From positions 23,709-87,708 of the forward strand of contig NW_024748912.1 of assembly GCF_018991925.1 (NCBI RefSeq): a stretch of DNA of 64,000 nt. The letters run 5' to 3'. The notes below the pieces were generated by a model. That model saw only the letters and a list, made by a program, of their open reading frames with translations. It did not search any database and was not told where the DNA came from. Both the position numbers and the translations under genes were made by a program. Below are positions 23,910 through 34,480 of the stretch, piece by piece (position 1 is the stretch's first letter; every line of letters begins with the position of its first letter). This stretch comes from Homarus americanus (Eukaryota > Arthropoda > Malacostraca > Decapoda > Nephropidae).

Positions 23910-24782
23910 TTAGCAGTTTAAAGACTTCGATATCTTTTGAACTGCCCCCTCTAGAGCCCCAGCCAGGGTTGCTACTCCATCCCTAGACAGGTGCACCCCA
24001 TCCCTAGCATAAAGGTCCCTTCTGCCATAGAAGTTGTCCCAGTTGTCAATGAATGGGACTGATATTGACTTGCAATATCTGTCAAGACGGTCGTTGACAC
24101 CAACTGCCCTTGACAACCATTCACTGCCAACTCTCCTTCTAGGCAGGACACCGCATATGATAGGGATCCCTCCCTTAGTCCTAATACGATCTATGGCTGC
24201 CTTGAACTTATCAAGAAGTTCCTCGCTCCTACACCGGCCAATGTCATTGCCTCCTGCACTGAGGCAGATAATGGGTTTGTTCCCATTACCAGACAAGATA
24301 TTGTCCATCCTGTCAATTATATCCCCCACCCCAGCTCCTGGCAAACACACCCTCATCCTATTTTTGTTTTTACCACAAAAGGCCCTGTCCATGTACCTTA
24401 CCTGTGAGTCACCAACAATTAAAGTTTTTATACCTTCCTTGTCATCCCTGCCCCTGACTGTACTAACGTCCAATTCGTCTATCAAGGGACTGAATGGGTT
24501 GGTACACTTAGCTGTTGTTGTCGTTGTCGTATCCTTGGTGTGCTTCTTCACCACCAGCTTTGTCTTCCCACTACTCACAATTTTCCACTCGCTTGATTTT
24601 TCGTCAGACACTGGCTTTACTCGTCCAGCCTCTCCTTTTAACTTCGCCAGCTCTTTCCTTAATTTCAGGTTCTCCAACGTGGCCCTCTCAATTTCTAACT
24701 TGGCCCTCGCCAATTCTTCAATGGACCACCCCAGTTTGGTCAACAAACTCTCATACCCAAGACCGCACATAGCACTGGCCAT
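23910..24782 (-). CDS. LINE ORF1: coiled coil plus SGNH/GDSL esterase domain
   Basis: Intact 290-codon frame. An N-terminal heptad-like segment at about residues 20-52 (IEELARAKLEIERATLENL) should form a coiled coil. A charged and Thr-rich linker follows to about residue 118. The SGNH hydrolase fold then begins with VGDSQVRYMD, nucleophile Ser126. It continues through a GAG block near residue 150 and SAGGND with Asn179, ending at RDGVHLS with Asp261 and His264. All catalytic residues are present. In CR1 elements this esterase-type ORF1 is thought to help form the element's RNA-protein particle, possibly with lipid or membrane contact. No zinc knuckle or PHD finger is visible. The ATG at 24782 is the first in a short leader. 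ORF1 is intact while ORF2 is broken. Confidence 0.9.
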   Translation of the reverse strand: MASAMCGLGYESLLTKLGWSIEELARAKLEIERATLENLKLRKELAKLKGEAGRVKPVSDEKSSEWKIVSSGKTKLVVKKHTKDTTTTTTAKCTNPFSPLIDELDVSTVRGRDDKEGIKTLIVGDSQVRYMDRAFCGKNKNRMRVCLPGAGVGDIIDRMDNILSGNGNKPIICLSAGGNDIGRCRSEELLDKFKAAIDRIRTKGGIPIICGVLPRRRVGSEWLSRAVGVNDRLDRYCKSISVPFIDNWDNFYGRRDLYARDGVHLSRDGVATLAGALEGAVQKISKSLNC

Positions 24783-24848
24783 ATCTGATAATTATCCCTC
24801 CGGAGCTAACCCTGCCGTGACCTTTCCCCTAGTGAGGTCAGAACACAA

Positions 24849-26459
24849 GGTCATGAACTTCAGGATAGACAGGTCATTAACTTCAGGATAGACAGGTCAC
24901 TAACTTCAGGGTAGACAGGTCATGAACTTCAGGATAGACAGGTCATTAACTTCAGGGTAGACAGGTCATTAACTTCAGGGTAGACAGGTCATGAACTTCA
25001 GGGTAGACAGGTCATGAACTTCAGGATAGACAGGTCATTAACTTCAGGGTAGACAGGTCATTAACTTCAGGATAGACAGGTCATTAACTTCAGGATAGAC
25101 AGGTCATTAACTTCTGGGTAGACACGTCATTAACTTCAGGGTAGACAGGTTATTAACTTCAGGGTAGACAGGTCATTAACTTAGTGTTGACAGGGCATTA
25201 ACTTCATGATAAACAGGTCATTAACTTCAATATAGACAGGTTATAAACTTCAGGGTAGACAGGTCATTAACTTCAGGATAGACAGGTCATTAACTTCAGG
25301 GTAGACAGGTCATAAACTTCAGGGTAGACAGGGCATTAACTTCAGGATAGACAGTTCATTAACTTCAGGGTAGACAGGCCATTAACTTCAGGATACACAG
25401 GTCATTAACTTCAGGATAGACATGTTCATTAACTTCAGGGTAGAAAGGTCATGAACTTCAGGATAGACAGGTCATTAACTTCAGGGTAGACGGGTCATTA
25501 ATTTCAGGGTGGACAGGTCATTAACTTCAGGGTAGACAGGTCTTTAACTTCAGGGTAGACAGGTCATTAACTTCAGGATAGACAGGTCATTAACTTCAGG
25601 GTAGACAGGTCATTAACTTCAGGGTAGACAGGGTCATGAACTTCAGGGTAGATAGGTCATGAACTTCAGGGTAGACAGTTCATGAACTTCAGGATAGACA
25701 GGTCTTTAACTTCAGGATAGACAGGTCTTTAACTTCAGGGTAGACAGGTCATTAACTTCAGGGTAGACAGGTCATTAACTTCAGGGTAGACAGGTTATGA
25801 ACTTCAGGGTAGACAGGTCATGAACTTCAGGGTAGACATTTCATGAACTTCAGGATAGACAGGTCTTTAACTTCAGGATAGACAGGTCATTAACTTCAGG
25901 GTAGACAGGTCATTAACTTCATAGTAGACAGGTCATTAACTTCAGGGTAGGCAGATCATTAACTTCAGGGTAGACAGATCATTAACTTCAGGTTAGACAG
26001 GTCATTAACTTCAGGGTAGACAGGTCATTAACTTCAGCGTAGACAGGGCATCAACTTCAGGATAAACAGGTCATTAACTTCAGGGTAGACAGGTCATTAA
26101 CTTCAGGATAGACAGGTCATTAACTTCAGGGTAGACAGGCCATTAACTTCAGGGTAGACAGGTCATTAACTTCAGGGTAGACAGGTCATGAACTTCAGGA
26201 TTGACAGGTCATTAACTTCAGGATAGACAGGTCACTAACTTCAGGGTAGACGGGTCATGAACTTCAGGATAGACAGGTCATTAACTTCAGGGTCGATAGG
26301 TCATTAACTTCAGGATAGACAGGTCATTAACTTCAGGGTAGAAAGGTTATTAACTTCAAGATTGACAGGTCATTAACTTCGGGGTAGACAGGTCACTAAC
26401 TTCTGGGTAAACAGGTCATTAACTTCATGGTAGACAGGTCATTAACTTCAGGATAGACA
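24849..26459. repeat. 23-bp satellite, right part
   Basis: About 70 further copies of the same 23-bp unit as at 12855-20130, resuming immediately after the LINE. Rare-variant strings here match 17753-18370 in order (17799 with 24895, 17971 with 25113, and the GGATACACAGG region near 18220 with 25390). This continues the long-period structure across the insertion. The array ends at about 26459. Confidence 0.95.
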
Positions 26460-26637
26460 AGTGAGACTGGGAAAGTGACTGGCTGCTGTCTAGACAGTTA
26501 TGCACATGGCTGACCTCAACTGACTGGTCTATAAACAGCGAATTGTGTGTGTGGTGTTCAATACCCAGGAGCCTCTCACCCCGTGCCCTGCTGCTGGAGT
26601 ACACCTGCTGCTGAGGTTTACCTGCTGCTAAGGTAGT
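26460..26637. other. Unique spacer
   Basis: About 180 bp of mixed-sequence DNA with three CTGCTG words (near 26589, 26608 and 26623). No gene, RNA or dispersed element was recognised. Confidence 0.7.
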
Positions 26638-26890
26638 TGGTTGTGATGGTGTTTGTGGTAGTGGTGGTTGGTTGTGGTAGTGGTTGTGGTAGTGGTGGAT
26701 GTGGTAGTGGTGGTTGGTTGCGGTAGTGGTGGATGGTTGTGTTGGTGGTTGTGATAGTGGTGGTTGTGGTAGTGGTGTTTGGTTGTGATGATGGCTGTGG
26801 TAGTGGTGATTGGTTGTGATAGTGATGGTTGGTTGTGATAGTGGTTGTGGTAGTGATGGTTGGTTGTGATGTTGGCTGTGGTAGTGGTGG
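26638..26890. repeat. GGT-rich ~31-bp repeat, short left block
   Basis: About eight copies of GTGGTAGTGGTGGTTGGTTG followed by TGATGGTG. This is the same family as the main block at 34481-37550. The 21-bp array lies between the two blocks, so it appears to have expanded inside or next to this older repeat. Confidence 0.85.
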
Positions 26891-29800
26891 TGTTTGTATG
26901 GAGTGTGTTGGTGTGGAGTGTGTTGGTGTTTGTATGGAGTGTGTTGGCGTGGGGTGTGTTGGTGTTTGTGTGGAGTATGTTGCTGTGGAGTGTGTTGGTG
27001 TTTGTATGGAGTGTGTTGGTGTGGGGTGTGTTGGTGTTTGTGTGGAGTATGTTGCTGTGGGTGTGTTGGTGTTTGTATGGTGTTGGTGTGGAGTGTGTTG
27101 GTGTTTGTGTGGAGTATGTTGCTGTGGGTGTGTTGGTGTTTGTATGGGTGTGTTGGTGTGGGTGTGCTGGTGTTTGTGTGGGTGTGTTGGTGTGGGTGTG
27201 TTGGTGTGGAGTGTCTTGTTGTGGCATGTGTTGGTGTTTGTATGGAGTGTGTTGGTGTGGTGTGTTGGTGTGGAGTGTGCTGGTGTTTGTGTGGGTGTGT
27301 TGGTGTGGTGTGTTGGTGTGGGTGTGTTGTTGTGGCATGTGTTGGTGTTTGTGTGGACTGTGTTGGTGTGGAGTGTTGTTGTGGCATGTGTTGGTGTTTG
27401 TATGGGTGTGTTGGTGTTTGTGTGGAGTGTGTTGGTATTTATGTGGACTGTGTTGGTGTTGTGTTGGTGTTTTGTGTGGAGTGTGTTGATGTTTGTGTGA
27501 AGTGTGTTGATGTTTGTGTGGAGTGTGTTGGTGTTTGGTGGAGTGTGTTGATGTTTGTGTGGACTGTGTTGGTGTTTGTGTGGGTGTGTTGGTGTTTGTG
27601 TGGGTGTGTTGATGTTTGTGTGAAGTGTGTTGATGTTTGTGTGGAGTGTGTTGATGTTTGCGTGGGTGTGTTGGTGTTTTGTCGGAGTGTGTTGATGTTT
27701 GTGGAGTGTCGGTGTTTGTGTGGAGTGTGTTGGTGTTTTGTCAGGTGTGTTGATGTTTGTGTGGAGTGTGTCGGTGTTTGTGTGGGTGTGTTGGTGTTTG
27801 TGTGGAGTGTGTTGATGTTTGTGTGGAGTGTGTTGGTGTTTGTGTGTGGGTGTGTGTTGGTGTTTGTGTGGAGTGTGTTGATGTTTCGTGGGGTGTGTTG
27901 GTGTTTTTGTCGAGTGTGTTGATGTTTGTGTGGAGTGTCGGTGTTTGTGTGGAGTGTGTTGGTGTTTTGTCGAGTGTGTTGATGTTTGTGTGGGAGTGTG
28001 TCGGTGTTTGTGTGGAGTGTGTTGGTGTTTGTGTGGAGTGTGTTGATGTTTGTGTGGAGTGTGTTGGTGTTTGTGTGGAGTGTGTTGGTGTTTGTGGAGT
28101 GTGTTGATGTTTGTGTGGAGTGTGTTGGTGTTTGTGTGGAGTGTGTTGATGTTTGCGTGGAGTGTGTTGGTGTTTTTGTCAGGTGTGTTGATGTTTGTGT
28201 GGGTGTGTTGATGTTTGTGTGGAGTGTGTTGATGTTTGTGTGGAGTGTGTTGATGTTTGCGTGGAGTGTGTTGGTGTTTTTGTCGAGTGTGTTGATGTTT
28301 GTGTGGAGTGTGTCGGTGTTTGTGGAGTGTGTTGGTGTTTTTGTCGAGTGTGTTGATGTTTGTGTGGAGTGTGTCGGTGTTTGGTGGAGTGTGTTGGTGT
28401 TTGTGTGAGTGTGTTGATGTTTGTGTGAGTGTGTTGGTGTTTGTGTGGAGTGTGTTGGTGTTTTTGTCGAGTGTGTTGATGTTTGTGTGGAGTGTGTCGG
28501 TGTTTGTGTGGAGTGTGTTGGTGTTTGTGTGGAGTGTGCCTGTGTTTGTGTGAAGTGTGTTGATGTTTGTGTGAAGTGTGCCGGTGTTGGTGTGAGTGTG
28601 TTGGTGTTTGTGTGGAGTGTGTTGGTGTTTGTGTGAGTGTGTTGGTGTTTGTGTGGAGTGTGTTGTGTTTGTGTGGAGTGTGTTGGTTTCGTGTGGAGTG
28701 TCTTGGGGTTGTGTGTAGTGTGTTGATGTTTGTGTGGAGTGTGTTGGTGTTTGTGTGGAGTGTGTTGGTGTTTGTGTGGAGTGTGTTGGTGTTTGTGTGG
28801 AGTGTGTTGATGTTTTGTTGAGTGTTGGTGTTTGTGTGAGTGTGTTGGTGTTTGTGTGGACTGTGCCTTGTTGTGTGTGTGAGTGTGTTGATGTTTGTGT
28901 GAGTGCCGGTGTTTGTGTGGGAGTGTGTTGGTGTTGTGGAGTGTGTTGGTGTTTGTGTGAGTGTGTTGGTGTTGTGTGGGAGGTGTTGGTGTTTGTGTGG
29001 AGTGTGTTGATGTTTTTGTTGAGTGTGTTGGTGTTTGTGTGAGTGTGTTGTGTTTGTGTGGAGTGTGTTGGTGTTTGTGTGGACTGTGTTGTGGAGTATG
29101 TTGGTGTGGAATGTGTTGGTGTTTCTGTGAGTGTGTTGGTGTTTGTGTGGAGTGTGTTGGTGTTTGTGTGGACTGTGTTGGTGTGGAGTATGTTGGTGTG
29201 GAATGTGTTGGTGTTGTGGAGTGTGTTGATGTTTGCGTGAGTGTGGTGTTTGTGTGGAGTGTTGGTGTTTGGGGGTGTGCCTGTGGAGTGTGTTGATGTT
29301 TGTGTGGAGGTGCCGGTGTTTGTGTGATGTGTTGGTGTTTGTGTGGGAGTGTGGTGTTTGGTGGAGTGTGTTGGTTTGTGTGGTGTGTGTTGGTGTTTGT
29401 GTGAGTGTGTTGGTGTTTGTGTGAGTGTTGTTTGTGTGGGAGTGTGTTGGTGTTTGTGTGGACTGTGTTGGTGTGGAGTATGTTGGTGTGGAATGTGTTG
29501 GTGTTTGTGTGGAGTGTGTTGGTGTTTGTGGGAGTGTGTTGGTGTTTGTGTGGACTGTGTTGGTGTGGAGATTGGTGTGGAATGTGTTGGTGTTTGTGTG
29601 GAGTGTGTTGGTATTTATGTGGACTGTGTTGATGTTTGTGTGAGTTTGTTGGTGTTTGTGTGAGTGTGTTGATGTTTGTGGAGTGTGTTGTGTTTGTGTG
29701 GAGTGTGTTGATGTTTGTATGGAGTGTGTTGGTGTTTGTGTGGAGTGTGTTGGTGTTTGTGTGGGAGTGTGTTGATGTTTGTGTGGAGTGTGTTGGTGTT

Positions 29801-32800
29801 GTGTGGTGTGTGTTGGCGTTTGAGTGGAGTGTGTTGGTGTTTGTGTGAGTGTGTTGGTGTTTGTGAGTGTGTTGGTGTTTGTGTGGAGTGTGTTGGTGTT
29901 TGTGTGGAGTGTGTTGATGTTTGTGTGGAGTGTGTTGGTGTTTGTGTGAAGTGTGTTGATGTTTGCGTGGAGTGTGTTGGTGTTTTTTCGAGTGTGTTGA
30001 TGTTTGTGTGAGTGTTGATGTTTGTGTGAGTGTGTTGATGTTTGTGTGGAGTGTGTTGATGTTTGCGTGGAGTGTGTTGGTGTTTTGTCGAGTGTGTTGA
30101 TGTTTGTGTGGAGTGTGTCGGTGTTTGTGTGAGTGTGTTGGTGTTTTGTCGAGTGTGTTGATGTTTGTGTGGAGTGTGTCGGTGTTTGTGTGGAGTGTGT
30201 TGTGTTTGTGTGGAGTGTGTTGATGTTTGTGTGGAGTGTGTTGTGTGTGTGAGTGTGTTGGTGTTTGTGTGGAGTGTGTTGATGTTTGTGTGGAGTGTGT
30301 TGGTGTTTGTGTGGAGTGTGTTGATGTTTGCGGAGTGTGTTGATGTTTGTGTGGAGTGTGTTGGTGTTTTTGTCGAGTGTGTTGATGTTTGTGTGATGTG
30401 TCGGTGTTTGTGTGGAGTGTTGGTGTTTGTGTGTGGAGTGTGCCTGTGTTTGTGTGAGTGTGTTGATGTTTGTGTGAAGTGTGTGCCGGTGTTTGTGAGT
30501 GTGTTGGTGTTTGTGTGGAGTGTGTTGGTGTTTGAGTGGTGTTGGTGTTTGTGTGGAGTGTGTTGGTGTTTGTGTGAGTGTGTTGGTTTTCGTGTGAGTG
30601 CTTGGTGTTTGTGTGTAGTGTGTTGATGTTTGTGTGGAGGTGTTCGTGTTTGTGTGAGTGTGTTCGTGTTTGTGTGGAGGTGTTGGTGTTTGGTGAGTGT
30701 GTTGATGTTTTTGTTGAGTGTGTTGGTGTTTGTGGAGTGTGTTGGTGTTTGTATGGATCTGCCTGTGTTTGTGGAGTGTGTTGATGTTTGTGGAGTGTGC
30801 CGGTGTTTGTGTGGGTGTTGGTGTTTGTGTGGAGTGTGTTGGTGTTTGTGTGGAGTGTGTTGGTGTTTGTGTGAGTGTGTTGGTGTTTGTGTGGAGTGTG
30901 TTGATGTTTTGTGGAGGTGTTGGTGTTTGTGTGGAGTGTGTTGGTGTTTGTGTGGAGTGTGTTGGTGTTTGTGTGGACTGTGTTGGTGTGGAGTATGTTG
31001 GTGTGGAATGTGTTGGTGTTTGTGTGGAGTGTGTTGGTGTTTGTGTGAGTGTGTGTTGTGTTTGTGTGGACTGTGTTGGTGTGGAGTATGTTGGTGTGGA
31101 ATGTGTTGGTGTTTGTGTGGAGTGTTGATGTTTGCATGGGAGGTGTTGGTGTTTGTGTGGAGTGTGTTGGTGTTTGGGTGGAGGTGCCTGTGTTTGTGTG
31201 GAGTGTGTTGATGTTTGTGTGGAGTGTGCCGGTGTTTGTGTGGAGGTGTTGGTGTTTGTGTGGAGTGTGTTGGTGTTTTGTGTGGAGTGTGTTGGTGTTT
31301 GTGTGGTGTGTGTTGGTGTTTGTGTGGAGTGTGTTGTGTTTGTGTGAGTGTGTTGGTGTTTGTGTGGAGTGTGTTGCTGTTTGTGTGGACTGTGTTGGTG
31401 TGGAGTATGTTGGTGTGGAATGTGTTGGTGTTTGTGGAGTGTGTTGGTGTTTGTGTGTGTGGAGTGTGTTGGTGTTTGTGTGGACTGTGTTGTGGAGTAT
31501 GTTGGTGTGGAATGTTGGTGTTTGTGTGGAGTGTGTTGGTATTTATGGACTGTGTTGATGTTTGTGTGGAGTGTGTTGGTGTTTGTGTGGAGGTGTTGAT
31601 GTTGCGTGGAGTGTGTTGGTGTTTGTGTGGAGTGTGTTGATGTTTGTGAGTGTGTTGGTGTTTGTGTGGGAGTGTGTTGGTGTTTGTGTGGAGTGTGTTG
31701 ATGTTGTGTGGGAGTGTGTTGGTGTTTGTGTGGTGTGTGTTGGTGTTTGAGTGAGTGTGTTGGTGTTTGTGTGGAGTGTGTTGGTGTTTGTGTGGTGTGT
31801 TGGTGTTTGTGTGGGTGTGTTGGTGTTTGTGTGGAGTGTGTTGATGTTTGTGTGGAGTGTGTTGATGTTTGTGTGGGAGTCTGTTGATGTTTGTGGAGTG
31901 TGTTGATGTTTTTGTGGAGTGTGTTGATGTTTGTGTGGAGTGTGTTGGTGTTTGTGTGGAGGTGCTGATGTTTGTGTGGAGTCTGTTGATGTTTGTGTGA
32001 GTGTGTTGGTGTTTGTGTGAGTGTGCTGATGTTTGTGTGAGTGTTGGTGTTTGTGTGGAGTGTGTTGGTTTTGTGAGTGTGTTGATGTTTGTGTGGAGTG
32101 TGTTGATGTTTGTGTGGAGTCTGTTGATGTTTTGTGTGGAGTGTGTTGATGTTTGTGTGGAGTGTGGTGATGTTTGTGTGAGTGTGTTGGTGTTTGTGTG
32201 GAGTGTGTTGGTGTTTGTGTGAGTGTTGATGTTTGTGTGGAGTGTGTTGGTGTTTGTGGAGTCTGTTGATGTTTGTGGAGGTGTTGTGTTTGTGTGGAGT
32301 GTGTTGATGTTTGTGTGGAGTGTGTTGATGTTTGTGTGAGTGTGTTGTGTTGTGGAGTGTGTTGATGTTTGTGTGAGTGTTGGTGTTTGTGTGGAGGTGT
32401 TGATGTTTGTGTGGGAGTGTGTTGATGTTTGTGTGGAGTGTGTTGGTGTTTGTGTGGAGTGTGTTGATATTTGTGTGGAGGGTTGATGTCTGTGGAGTCT
32501 GTTGATGTTTGTGTGGAGTGTGTTGGTGTTTGTGTGAGTGTGTTGATGTTTGTGGAGTGTGTTGATGTTTGTGTGGAGTGTGTTGGTGTTTGTGGAGTGT
32601 GTTGATGTTTGTGAGGTGTTGGTGTTTGTGTGGAGTGTGCTGATGTTTGTGTGGAGTGTGTTGGTGTTTGTGTGAGTCTGTTGATGTTTGTGTGGGAGGT
32701 GCTGATGTTTGAGTGGTGTTGGTGGAGTGTGTTGGTGTTTGTGTGGAGTGTGGTGATGTTTGTGTGGAGTGTGTTGATGTTTGTGTGAGTGTGATGGTGT

Positions 32801-34170
32801 TTGTGGCGTGGTTGATGTTTGTGAGTGTGTTGATGTTTGGTGGGAGTCTGTTGATGTTTGTGTGGAGTGTTTGATGTTGGGGAGGGGTGGTGGGAGTGTT
32901 GGTGTTTGTGTGAGTGTGCTGATGTTTGTGTGGAGTCTGTTGATGTTTTGTGAGTGTGTTGATGTTTGTGTGGAGGTGTTGGTGTTTGTGTGGAGTGTGT
33001 TGGTGTTTGGTGGAGTGTGTTGATGTTTGTGTGGAGTGTGTTGATGTTTGTGTGGAGTGTGTTGGTGTTTGTGTGGAGTGTGTTGATGTTTGTGTGGAGT
33101 GTGTTGATGTTTGTGTGGAGGTGTTGATGTTTGTGGAGTGTGTTGGTGTTTGTGTGGAGTGTGTTGGTGTTTGTGTGGAGGTGTTGATGTTTGTGTGGAG
33201 TGTTGGTGTTTGTGTGGAGGTGTTGGGTTTGTGTGAGTGTGTTGGTGTTTGTGGAGGTGTGTTGATGTTTGTGTGGAGTGTGTTGATGTTGTGTGGAGTG
33301 TGCCTGTGTTTGTGGAGTGTGTTGGTGTTTGTGTGAGAGGTTGATGTTTTGTGGAGTGTGTTGTGTTTGTGTGGAGTGTGTTGGTGTTTGTGAGTGTTGA
33401 TGTTTGTGTGGAATGTGCCTGTGTTTGTGTGAGTGTGTTGGTGTTTGTGTGAGTGTGTTGATGTTTGTGTGATGTGTTCGTGTTTCGGTGAGTGTATTTG
33501 TGTGGAGTGTGTTTGTGTTTGTGTGAGTGTGTTGATGTTTGTGTGAGTGTGTTGATGTTTGTGAGTGTGTTGATGTTTGTGAGTGTGTTGATGTTTGTGT
33601 GAGTGTGTTGATGTTTGTGTGAGTGTGTTGATGTTTGTGTGAGTGTGTTGGTGTTTGTGTGAGTGTTGGTGTTTGTGAGTGTGTTGATGTTTGTGAGTGT
33701 GTTGGTGTTTGTGTGGAGTGTGTTGGTGTTTGTGTGAGTGTGTTGTGTTTGTGGAGGTGTTGATGTTTGTGTGGAGGGGTGTGCTGATGTTTGGTGTGAT
33801 GTCTGTGTTTGTGTGGAGTGTGCTGGTGTTTGTGGAGGTGTTGATGTTTGTGTGGAGTGTGTTGGTGTTTTGTGAGTGTGTTGGTGTTTGTGTGGAGTGT
33901 GTTGATGTTTGTGTGTGTGCCTGTGTTTGTGTGGAGTGTTGGTGTTTGTGAGTGTGTTGATGTTTGTGTGAGTGTGTTCGTGTTTGTGTGGAGTGTATTG
34001 TGGAGTGTGTTTAGGTTTGTGTGGAGTGTGCCTGTGTTTGTGTGGAGTGTGTTCGTGTTTGTGTGGAGTGTGTTCGTGTTTGAGTGGAGTGTTCCTGTGT
34101 TTGTGTGTGGAGTGTGCCTGTGTTTGTGTGGAGTGTGTTCGTGTTTGTGTGGAGTGTGTTCGTGTTTATG
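26891..34170. repeat. 21-bp G/T-rich array (GTGTGGAGTGTG plus TTGGTGTTT)
   Basis: About 350 copies of a 21-bp unit, GTGTGGAGTGTG followed by TTGGTGTTT, with TTGATG, GTCGAG and CCGGTG variants. Because 21 is a multiple of three, an uninterrupted run reads as a heptapeptide: CVECVGV on the plus strand, and HTNTNTL, HTPHKHQ or HSTQTPT on the minus strand, depending on frame. Stop-free minus frames reach about 1,230 codons, but single-base indels move the frame repeatedly and no start, domain or splice signals support a gene. Higher-order patterns include about 61-63 bp trimers marked by TTTTGTCGAG (27908/27969, 28282/28343) and a ~1.9-kb duplication. Confidence 0.95.
29081..31560. repeat. ~1.9-kb segmental duplication inside the 21-bp array
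   Basis: The rare variant GGACTGTGTTG, generally followed by GGTGTGGAGTATG, occurs in pairs about 89-95 bp apart: 29081/29170, 29460/29552, 30975/31068 and 31387/31482. The last two pairs repeat the first two at an offset of about 1,894-1,930 bp. The unique GTATTTATG variant follows at 29611 and 31539, offset 1,928. Confidence 0.85.
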
Positions 34171-34480
34171 GAGGCTTGTGTGGAGAGTGGTGAGCGTATC
34201 TGTGCGTGTGGTTGTGGCACACAAGTGAGCTTATATAACTGTTACAACACAAGGAAACAGCGAGGTTGTTCCAGGACACAGGCGGGGCGTTACTGGCGCC
34301 TGACGTGGGTTGACGGAGTACTTTCTGGGCACCGTTACTGAGACGTCCAGATACTTTCACCGCTGTTCCGGAGCGCTCACACCACCTCCGACGCCCAGAC
34401 CATTCTCCTCATCTTCCACACCTTCCAGAGACCTGACCTTGCGCACGTGTGTGGTGAGGTGTGGCGGCGAGTATGTATTC
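34171..34480. other. Unique spacer
   Basis: About 310 bp of complex sequence between the 21-bp array and the GGT-rich array. It contains a TATATAA-like word near 34230 and several CpGs (34280-34470). Open frames of 60-85 codons cross it on both strands without recognisable features. A promoter cannot be argued from this alone. Confidence 0.6.

Larger units (their letters stand above)
20131..24848 (-). mobile_element. CR1-like non-LTR retrotransposon (LINE) inserted in the 23-bp satellite
   Basis: A minus-strand element of about 4.7 kb lying inside the 23-bp satellite. Read in its own direction it has a 66-bp leader and ORF1 with an SGNH esterase domain. ORF2 with endonuclease and reverse transcriptase follows, starting 8 nt after ORF1. 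A short 3' UTR ends in two to three copies of an 8-bp tail, TTCTTATG. An esterase ORF1 and an 8-bp 3' tail are known traits of the CR1 group, and poly-A is absent. The 5' end may be near complete. ORF2 is broken by about three frameshifts and a TAG, so this copy is not autonomous as assembled. A 765-bp foreign-looking segment interrupts the 3' UTR. Confidence 0.92.

Noticed and set aside
24034..24891. Plus-strand 285-codon frame across LINE ORF1
   Set aside because: It is the antisense shadow of the well-supported esterase ORF1 on the minus strand.
12855..26459. Telomeric or known centromeric repeat
   Set aside because: The unit does not resemble TTAGG or TTAGGG. Centromere identity cannot be judged from sequence alone, and no CENP-B-like box was seen.
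27439..34224. His/Thr/Asn/Gln-rich minus-strand frames resembling low-complexity structural proteins
   Set aside because: They track the 21-bp unit (seven codons) and shift frame at each indel. No signal peptide or non-repeat domain is attached.
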